Source: Hygrocybe punicea
Lineage: Eukaryota; Basidiomycota; Agaricomycetes; Agaricales; Hygrophoraceae
Assembly (NCBI GenBank): GCA_963556145.1
Contig: OY744462.1
Coordinates: forward strand, 4,092,001 to 4,156,000
DNA: 64,000 bases
Direction of reading: 5' to 3'
Shown here: one piece after another, positions 55,941-64,000 of the stretch
How the letters are laid out: each line of letters opens with the position of its first letter
Position numbering within the stretch: the first letter of the stretch is position 1
The notes under the pieces: model-generated
Database searches by the model: none
The model's input: the letters and a program-made list of their open reading frames with translations, nothing else
What the model was told of the DNA's origin: nothing
Program-made: the position numbers and the translations under genes

Positions 55941-58900
55941 CATCTTCTCCACATATATTTGACATATCCATATCATCCAGCTTTTATTTTCAAAAAAACT
56001 ATAAACCTGTTCACAAAAATGTTAAAAATGTCATCATTGTCACAATGTCTTATGATTTTTATCATTGCAATGTTTTGGGTACAATGTGCTGTCACTGGGA
56101 TTGGCCTTGTGCCTCCTGCAAGTATCATACAAACTGTCCATGTCACACCAACTGTCTCTGTCATACCAAATGTCACTCTATGCCCAGTCACTTTGAATTT
56201 TTACAAAGACAATTTGCCAAAGCATGAAAACCCCACTTATTTACCAAGTTTAGTCTTTGTTCATCAAATTGGTCTCCAGTCCATCTCTTCTTTCACATCA
56301 CAAATCCCTGAAAAATTCACAAGTGTCCACAACAGTACTGAATTTGTTCTATCTAGTTGTCAATTAACTCATACCTTTTTTCTATTTGAACTATATGCCA
56401 GAGTTATCTTAAACATGTTTGATTTGCTTACTGTGTATCATTGTACAACTAGCATGGCTAATAAATGCATGTATATTAAGTTGAAACTTCAACAGAATCT
56501 ATTCAGAAAACATGACTTCAGAGCTTACTTGAAATATGTTACAAAACAACCTTTATTGGCTAATGGGGCAATTGTACTATTTTTCTTAGTTCTGCATCAT
56601 TTCCTAGCTTTTCAAGTGTCTGCTCACTATATGTGTAATAAAACTTCAAAATTATATGACTTTTTCAAGTCTGACAATATACCTTTCAGTGCTAATGTTC
56701 ATATGGAATGTATTGGTGGAGGCAAGGCAAATGTATTCTCACTTTATCAACTAATTCCTGCTTCAACCAATGACAATACCAGTATGGATGCAGCTAAATG
56801 TAAATTCCACTCGTACATGCCAAAAAATGAAGCACTCTCACTGCAATCAACAGCTGAGAAGTCACTTGTAATTGTAAATCACCCATTTGAACTGTTGACT
56901 CCAAAATTGACCATTGCAAATTTGAAAGTGATTGCAGCTAGCCGTAGCATTCTTGTACACTCAAAAATGAATCATGCAGCACTTCAAACTGCAATACAGA
57001 ATCATGTCTGCTCCAACTGCACTACTTTTGTGTCAGTATTTGAATTAATTGATGAAGAAGCAATTGCAAGTCACAAGAAAACCCAAAATATCATTACAGT
57101 TAATAAATTCAAAAATCAAAATTCTGAGAAACATTCCAAACAACACCTTGTAGCTGTTCAAAAATTCAAAACACAATATCCTGACAAGCATGCAACACAA
57201 AATCTTGCAGCTGTAAAGAAATTTCAGCTTGAAAATCCTGTCAAGTATGCAACACAAAATCAATCAGCTGTACAGAAATATCAGCTTGAAAATCCTGCCA
57301 ATCGTGCAAAACTAAATCTGACTGCTGTACAGAAATATCAGCTGGCAAATCCTGAGAAGCATGCAAAACAAAATCTGGCAGCTGTACAGAAATTTCACCT
57401 GGAAAATCCTGAGCAGCATGCAAAACAAAATCTAGCAGCTGTACAGAAATTTCATCTAGAAAATCCTGAGAAACATGCAACACAAAACCTGGCAGCCATT
57501 TCAAAGTTTAAAGTTGATAATAATGAGAAGCATCTGCAACACACACTAAATGCAGTTAGAAGACATAGCATAAATCACCCTGAGCAGCACACACAAAGCA
57601 ATCAGATTGCTGTGCAAACATATCGAGATAACATTCAATTTCCTCCTGATCCACCTTCAGCAAAATTGCAACACACTTTCATTTCAGGATTCTGTAATGA
57701 TGCTTCTCCCAATAAATTCATTGAATCTGGTTGTGCTGTCTGTGGAAGATTAACACCAGTCCTGCAATTGCAAAGCTACACAGAGTTGAACTTAAGTTGT
57801 TTGAAACGGTGTGGTGTAACTCACAAAGAGCGCTTCTCAATTGATGATCCAATCCAATCTTCAGATAGTCCTATAATAAATGAAGATCTCCATGGCATTT
57901 GCAAGAAGTGTTACAAGTCTTTGGTGAGAGGAAAATGCCCAGCTATGTCTCTGGCAAATGGTTTATGGCTTGGAAAGATTCCAGACAAATTAACTAATTT
58001 GTCTTATGCAGAACAACTGTTAATTGCTAGAGTAAGACACAATAGATGCATTGTCCAGGTTTCTTCAGGAATGCATAAGATGAGAGCCAATGCTATTACA
58101 TTTGCCAATCCAACTCCAAAGATTTATGACATTTTACCCCCACCAGTTGATGAGTTGGATGAAGTGCTAGCATTTATTTATACTGGACCATGTAAGCCTA
58201 CAAAATCTGATTTTGAGTGTACACCATTGCTTGTTAGAAGAAACAAAGTTGCCACTGCTTTGAATTGGTTGAAATTGAATCATTGTGACTACTTTGACTT
58301 GGAAATCTCACAAGAGAATTTGAAGCAATATCCTGAGAATGACATACCAGTTGTGGTAGAGTACAGACAATCATTTGTCAACACAAACCCAGAAGCTACT
58401 GCTGTTAATGACATGGAAGAGAAAGAAGGAACTGAGACTGGCATGTGTCCATTCGTAGTTCATGGTCTGACAGGTGAAGAGTACTCGACCAAAAGTATCA
58501 AAGCCATAAAAGCCATTGCTCTCAAACATTTAATGGATAATAAAAAGATCTTGGCAATTGGACATGAGAGTGATCCACAATCCATCTACAATAATCCTCA
58601 GTTGTTCCCTCAAATGATTCCATGGTTGTTTCCCTATGGACTGGGTAGAATTGGTAACTCACTGATTCAAGGAAAGATTTCTGAAATCAAACACAAGAGA
58701 CACTTGTTAATGTACTATGACAAGAGGTTTCAGAAAGATTCCCACTTCCCATTGATTGCATTCAACCATGAGCAAATAAAGGAGTCTACAACAGCTGGCT
58801 ATTTATTAGCTGAAAAGGCAAAATTTGAACACATTTCACAAAGATTAATGGATGTTGATCTTGGAGTTTTGAATAACATTGCTAGGAAAATGGAAGATGG

Positions 58901-61346
58901 TGAACATGTCACTCCAGAAACAGATGAAGAGAAACTTTGTTTCCAATTAATTAAAGATATTGATCATGTGGGCAGTCATGTCAAAGGATCACTTACACGC
59001 AAGAAATATATGAGAAATGAAGTCTGGTCTCTGATGTCCTTTGTGGCTGCACCTTCCTGGTTCATCACATTTTCACCTGCAGATAACATGCATCCACTGT
59101 CATTATATTTTGCTGATACCAAAGAAACCTTTACACCAGAGCTTAGAGGATATGATGAGTGCTATAGACTTATTGCAGAAAGTACAGTGGCTGGTACTAG
59201 ATTCTTTCACTTTATGGTAGAACTATTTATCAAACATGTCCTGGGAGTTGGTTCAAAGCATTTCGGCGTTTATGGCAACACCAAGGCATACTACGGCACA
59301 GTGGAGCAACAAGGACGTCTCACACTTCACATGCACATGCTACTATGGCTCAAAGGATGTCTGTCACCTCAGGAAATCAGAGATAGAATAATGGATCCAA
59401 ATTCAGATTTTCAACAAGCTTTTGTTCAGTACCTAGAAAGCGTGCACATTGGTGAATTCATGACTGGAACAATGAATGAAGTTAAAGCTAAAGTAAATCA
59501 AAAATCTGAACAGGCTGACTATAAGGATCCCACTCAGACTCTGCCTGAAGCACCCCCACCTATGTGTAAAATTATGCATGATGTGAACAGTGCCAACAAT
59601 TGTAATGATTGCAAACAAGTTAATTTATGGTGGGACAGATTTCATAACACGGTTGATCATTTGATATTGCGATCCAATGTACATAATTGTGGCAGAAATA
59701 ATTTAAACAATGAGAAAGTCCAGAGAAAAGATAGACCCAGTTGCATGAACAAACATGGTAAATGCAAAGCTAGATTTCCCAGACCTTTGTTTGAATCAAC
59801 ATAAGTAGACCCAAAAACAGGTGCATTGAATATGAAAAAGGGTGAAGCTTGGATCAATACATTGACACCACTTGTGACATTTCTACTTCGCTGCAATTCT
59901 GATGTTACAAGTCTTCTTTCTGGTACTGCAATCAAAGCTATTGTAGCATATATCTCTGACTATATTACAAAACCTGGATTGAAAACCTATAGCATATTTG
60001 ATACCATTAGAAGTGTGTTTGATAGAAACTCAGAAATGCTTGGAGGATCCATGAAAAGAAAAGATAAAGCTAGAAAACTCATCACCTAGATTATAAATGC
60101 TTTGACTGCAAAACTTGAGATTGGTGGTCCAATGGCTTCAATGTATCTACTTGGCAACCCAGACCATTATACCAGTCACAAATTCATTCCTGTTTATTGG
60201 AGAAACTATGTGAGAGAAGTCCAGAAAGCTTGGAATCCAGATGCAAATGATGTCATGCAAGTTGAATCTGAAAAGGTTGTACTGCACAATCAAAAGGGAA
60301 AATTCATGGGACTATCTGCTGTGCATGACTATATTTACAGACCAACTCATTACGAAGACATGAATTTATATGAATGGGTGCAGGGTGTAGAAAGAGTCAA
60401 GAGGAACATTTAAAAACCTCATGATGAAATAAACAGTGATGATGAGTTAGATGTTTTGGAATCTGAGCCACAAACTGCAACTCACAAAAAAACTTCGAGA
60501 TCTAATGTACCTACTAGTAATGACTTGAGCATAGAATTTGATGATCTGAACATCAAAGATGATGACAATTTCATAGAATGTGATTCAGAGGATAATGATA
60601 ATGAGTCTGATAGCACTGAGTCTGTCCAAGAAGATACCAAGCTTTTTCTAGAAGATCACCCATTGTATGAAACACACTGCATAGAATTCAGTGAAAAGAA
60701 GCAGCATGTTGTTCCAAACTTTGTTGGTGGTTCACTTCCCAGACGTGATAGAGGAGACAGAGAATATTATTGCACCACAATGCTCACTCTGTTCAAACCA
60801 TGGAGATCTGGTCATGACCTGAAACGTGAAGTGGAATCATGGGATGAAGTATTTACTGATCATGAATTCACTGATAGGCAATTAGAAATTATGGACAACT
60901 TTAATCTGAGATATGAATGCCTTGATGCTAGAGATGACTATTCTGCTCAGCTTAGACAAGGAGCAGTGTTAGATGGTACTTGTCCTCAATTTATGACTTC
61001 AGACATTATTTCACACTTGGATGATGACAACATTCAAAATGGTGGTGACTTTGGGGATGAAAATTATGACCAGGACAAAAATTCTGCAGATTATGGCACT
61101 AACAAATATTCTGAACTTGGTCAACATGGTAGACTGATAAAAGCTCAAATGGATGCCACTGAGAACATTGTTAGAAATATTGGTTGGCTTGATCCATGTC
61201 CAGATGGTTCTATTACTGTAAATTCTGCTCCACTTGAAGTTGAAATGAATCAACCTGGTACTCAATGGAAACAACTTGTTCATGAACAGAGACAAGAAAT
61301 ACTAGATGAGCGCTGTAAAGGCGAGGTCGGGGTGGCTGCGGAATAA
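55878..61346 (+). pseudogene. Helitron Rep region (DUF6570 + Helitron-like N domain), interrupted by three stops and 3'-truncated
   Basis: The frame is open from 55878 to 59804. An N-terminal part of uncertain reality is followed by ten 19-residue repeats (57,072-57,640), a Cys region (CAVCGR, GICKKCYKSLVRGKCP), and SLANGLWLGKIPDKLTNLSY, EQLLIARVRHNRCIVQVSSG, YDILPPPVDELDEVLAFIYT and CTPLLVRRNKVATALNWLKL, the DUF6570 pattern. Then comes the Helitron N domain: QMIPWLFPYGLGRIGN, FQKDSHFPLIAFNH, APSWFITFSPADNMHPLSLY and GRLTLHMHMLLWLKG with the HUH motif (about 59,328). After TAA (59802-59804) the same frame gives TFLLRCNSDVTSLLSGTAIK and VAYISDYITKPGLKT with the paired Tyr (59949 and 59961). 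It continues past TAG (60087-60089) and TAA (60411-60413) to 61346. No helicase Walker A is reached. Confidence 0.8.
57072..57640 (+). repeat. 57-bp in-frame tandem repeat coding 19-residue helical units
   Basis: About ten units inside the Helitron frame fit KHAKQNLAAVQKFHLENPE, with variants in the first three and last units. Register is kept exactly at 19 residues. A(A/T)VQK(F/Y) and (E/A)NP(E/V/A) are best conserved, with K, H and Q in the first five positions. The DNA copies differ at many sites, so the array is not a recent slippage product. Confidence 0.9.
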
Positions 61347-62275
61347 TAATCCTAAGCCTGTGGGGTCAGCGTAGAAGTGACTAGGAATAGTCTAACAAGC
61401 TTCAGTAAGATAATAGGATATAAAAAGTAAGAAGCCGCCAAGTAAACTACTGAAATCTATCGAGACCGATCGAAGCCGATGAAGCCGACGATGTCGGGTA
61501 CGGCGGGTCGGGTGTTGGGTGACGAGAAACGTAGAGATAAACGCGGTAGAACGACGGGGAGGGCGTCGAGGAATCCGACGAGCAATGTGTGCGATGGAAT
61601 TTACTGAGAGACTAATTCTCAGAGAGAGGAAATGGGGGAACTGGTTTCTTATTTTGAGACGGCGCTTGGGCACCGTTTTTATACTACAAAGTTCTGTACC
61701 TAGATTCGGACGAGAGTCCTCGGCCGATGAGAGGAAACAAAGGAGAATAAAAATGGGGAAGTAGGAAGAGCGTTGCGAGGCGACGATGACAGGGAAAATG
61801 GGTGGAAGATATAAAAACCGTAAAAGATGCAAAATACTTTACTATATCCCCATAAGGGAGACGCTAGGCGTGAATAAGGCAAGTCCGATGTCGGGATCCC
61901 AGTCCGATGAGATCTATCTTTGATATTTGAAGTTCCGCGAGTTTAGGAGATAGACCGACCAGGTACATGAGCGGCCGTGCTAGTCGGTATGCATCAGGTT
62001 GCGTCAGGTTGCGTCGGGTTCGAACGTAGATTGCTAGAGACGTCGGGTTCGAGCGGATTCGCTAGATATCGATGTTACGGCCTCAGAGGGTCGAGGACCC
62101 TCTACATCTCCTTGGGTCTTCTAATAGAGACCATCCGTGGTCGAGAATATGGGGTCTCCAAATGCGGGTCGCGAATGTGGCCAATCACGTGAGCGGCCAA
62201 ACAACGGCAAAGTAAAAAAATAAAAAATTTCTCGTTGTTGATCCGACCTTTCCTCTACACCATCACACGTTCACA
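61347..62275. other. GC-rich non-coding stretch between the Helitron remnant and the next gene
   Basis: Base composition changes abruptly near 61,310, where the Helitron frame leaves recognisable sequence (after ...EQRQEILDER). The stretch has several CG-rich short direct repeats (GTCGGGTTCGA at about 62,027 and 62,042; GCATCAGGTTGCGTCAGGTTGCG). The GGTTCGA strings lack the rest of a tRNA B box and no A box lies at the right distance. A CCTCTACACC-type pyrimidine-rich leader precedes the ATG at 62276. Confidence 0.5.
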
Positions 62276-63724
62276 ATGTCCCAAGTCTACGACAACTTCC
62301 TCACTTTCGTCGAAAGCATCGAACCCGATGTCCGGGCGGACTACGAAGAGGCCGTCAACGTGGTCACCGTGTTTCATAGCGACGACCTCGTAACGATGGT
62401 GGACGGCAACGAGGGGATGGCCCAACAATGGTTAAGCGGCCGCAAGAAGGCGCTGGTGAGTTTCCTTATTGACTACGCGTGTCCTAAGATAGCTCATGTC
62501 GTCCCGCCAGCGTGCTTATAATGGAATCGTCGCGGAACTCCGAGCTGGTGGTACGAGGCCAGTAACGCCACCGTTATGGGCCGACCGCCAATCGTACGCC
62601 AACGATGTCGAAGAGTGGCTGAAAGAAGTGGTGGACCGGGAGAGGCAGGAACAGGAAGAAGCCAGACGGCGGGCGGATGAAGAAGCGGCTACGCGGGAAG
62701 AGGAGGCCAGACGGATGGCAGAGGCAAATGCACGAGCGGAGGCGGAGAAAAGGCGAAAGGCGGCAGAGGAAAGGCGGGAGCGGCTTAGAATAGAACAACA
62801 CGAGCAGCACTGGAATCAAGAAGCGGACCGGGTTGAAAGGGATGGAGCCGCGTATCGGCGGTGGCTCAGCGAAGAACGGCGAGCTGAAGCAAACGCATCG
62901 GTCGCGGGTGAACCAAGGACTGAGTCGATTCCGGAGGGCGAAGCCGCAGTTGAGCCAGAGGAAGGCCCCGTCGACCCGGCACCAGAGACACCGGCCGATG
63001 TAGAAGACGTAGATACGCCGGGCGTAGAGACCGGAGACTTGGCTGGTACGACGGTGAGTTCTTGTGTCGGTTCATTTGTTCTTTTAGTCACTGATCCTGG
63101 TAACAGTTCACCGGGCCGTTTCCCCTACAACCCTGCACCAACTGCGTCAAGGCGCAAGAGGCGTGTCGAGGCGTCACGGGCTACATGTGCGAACGATGCC
63201 GGAGGCTGAAGAAGAGATGTACTAACGCTACACACCGGACGGGCGGGGGTCGGCGCAAGGTGGATACCGGAAAGGGCAAAGAGGTCGCGGTCGGCACAAG
63301 GAAGCCGTTGTCGTTCACGACAAAGCCGATCTGCAGTAGGCCGGCCTGGGCCTCAACGAGCAAACTGCGGGTCGAGGATGTGGAATCGGTCGAGGACGAT
63401 GACGAAGACGAGGAAGAGTCGGAGGAAGAGCGGCCGACAAAAAGGCTTAGGGCGGCCTCAGCAGCAAACCCGTTTGTCTTGACGATGGAAAATTACGAGC
63501 AGGTGTCGGCGCAGCTGGCGGTCCTTACGGAGGAGCCGGGAGCCCTGGGCACCAACGTCAACCATCACCTCGCCCACTTCGGTCAAGAGTTCCAGCGGCT
63601 CCGCGTCGATCTCAAACAGTCGACCTCAAGGTTGGCGATGTTGAGGCGGGACTACGAGACCGGCCGCCTGTACATAGAAAAAATAACGAGCCTGTGTATA
63701 TATAAAAATATATTGTGTACATAA
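62276..63724 (+). CDS. Coiled-coil protein with a C-terminal Cys cluster (446 aa)
   Basis: Exons 62276-62455, 62511-63053 and 63107-63724 are whole numbers of codons joined by GT-AG introns. Residues 1-100 form a helical domain (MSQVYDNFLTFVESIEPDVR, RAYNGIVAELRAGGTRPVTP). Residues ~100-170 form a very charged Arg/Glu/Ala coiled coil (EEARRMAEANARAEAEKRRK). An acidic Pro/Glu linker follows. Exon 3 opens with CTNCVKAQEACRGVTGYMCE then RCRRLKKRC, a C-x2-C-x6-C-x7-C-x2-C-x6-C cluster resembling a zinc-binding or Zn2Cys6-like finger, then acidic (VEDDDEDEEESEEE) and helical parts. I recall similar multi-copy proteins in mushroom genomes but no assigned function; a mobile-element or DNA-binding role is a guess. 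Confidence 0.75.
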
Positions 63725-63866
63725 AAGATGTATCAGCTTGTTCACCCAGCTAAGGAAAGCCGATCGGCTCCCAAAGACATAGGACTATTCGCATCATTCA
63801 TCATATCGTTAGAAAACTAAGAGGAACTAAATAAAATGGGGGTATAACGTGGACAGAATGAAATGC

Positions 63867-64000
63867 TTAATCGTCGTCGGGTGTGGAGTCTATAGAGGGC
63901 GGGTACGTCGGATCATCAAGATCGTTTGAATCGGTATCGTCGGCATCGGGGTATTGTAAGAAGTCGTCCAACGGTATCGATATTTTTGAGCGGGCGTGGT
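63867..64000 (-). CDS. 3' end of a convergent gene with acidic C-terminus (partial)
   Basis: The minus-strand frame entering at 64000 reads HARSKISIPLDDFLQYPDAD then DTDSNDLDDPTYPPSIDSTP and ends DDD at TAA 63867-63869, with no stop in between. The tail is strongly acidic. It converges on the gene at 62276-63724 with 142 bp between stops. Too short to assign a family. Confidence 0.5.
   Translation of the reverse strand, partial: HARSKISIPLDDFLQYPDADDTDSNDLDDPTYPPSIDSTPDDD

Noticed and set aside
55878..56250. A multi-pass membrane protein at the start of the Helitron frame
   Set aside because: The hydrophobic segments come from AT-rich DNA belonging to the 302-bp repeat, and recognisable Helitron homology begins far downstream.
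62025..62060. tRNA gene suggested by two GGTTCGA strings
   Set aside because: The trailing bases do not fit a B box, no A box lies upstream at the right distance and no cloverleaf can be drawn.

Overview
The window is nuclear DNA of a filamentous basidiomycete, most likely a mushroom-forming Agaricomycete. The evidence is short (about 45-60 bp) GT-AG introns, several multi-copy gene families I recognise as typical of mushroom genomes, CACTA/Tnp2-like, hAT and Helitron transposons, and fungal genes such as a Skt5/Chs4 chitin synthase activator with a C-terminal CAAX box. The species cannot be told from the sequence alone.

Layout. (1) 1-13.6 kb is a repeat-rich accessory block. It holds four mushroom-family genes: a partial minus-strand gene at 1-661, a coiled-coil gene at 1912-4238 (-), a small gene at 4977-5818 (+) and a WD40 gene at 6154-7801 (+). 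Next to them is a broken CACTA/Tnp2-type transposase (8869-13033). A roughly 1-kb repeat made of palindromic units occurs inverted at 0.77-2.1 kb and 7.8-8.8 kb, and a relative lies at 13.15-13.65 kb. (2) 14.0-21.4 kb is a compact housekeeping block: Nudix ADP-ribose hydrolase, SDA1 (ribosome biogenesis), cofilin, an RGG-rich protein and phosphoglycerate kinase. (3) 21,527-21,726 is a run of exactly 200 N. The 9,015 bp before it (12,512-21,526) reappears with constant offset 9,215 directly after it (21,727-30,741). This looks like two overlapping contigs joined without merging, not a biological duplication. (4) 30.7-36.3 kb carries single-copy genes: a JHD1/KDM2-type PHD-JmjC histone demethylase, the Chs4/Skt5 activator and a PITH-domain protein. 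(5) 36.7-61.3 kb is AT-rich transposon territory. It contains a 5'-truncated Helitron helicase followed by a cysteine-protease-like domain (36.7-38.7 kb), two blocks of a ~150 bp degenerate tandem repeat, a split gene interrupted by a 775-bp hairpin element, a hAT relic, simple repeats, and a 5.4-kb Helitron Rep region with three in-frame stops (55.9-61.3 kb). (6) 61.35-64 kb is GC-rich and carries a coiled-coil/Cys-cluster gene and the 3' end of a convergent gene.

The most informative observations are the probable false duplication at the gap; a 444-bp hAT-like MITE with 17-bp TIRs and an 8-bp target duplication sitting inside the CACTA-like transposase gene, whose removal restores the frame; a 348-bp-arm foldback element with a candidate 4-bp target duplication inside an exon; and a Helitron whose HUH and double-tyrosine motifs are separated by a stop codon and which carries an array of 19-residue repeats.
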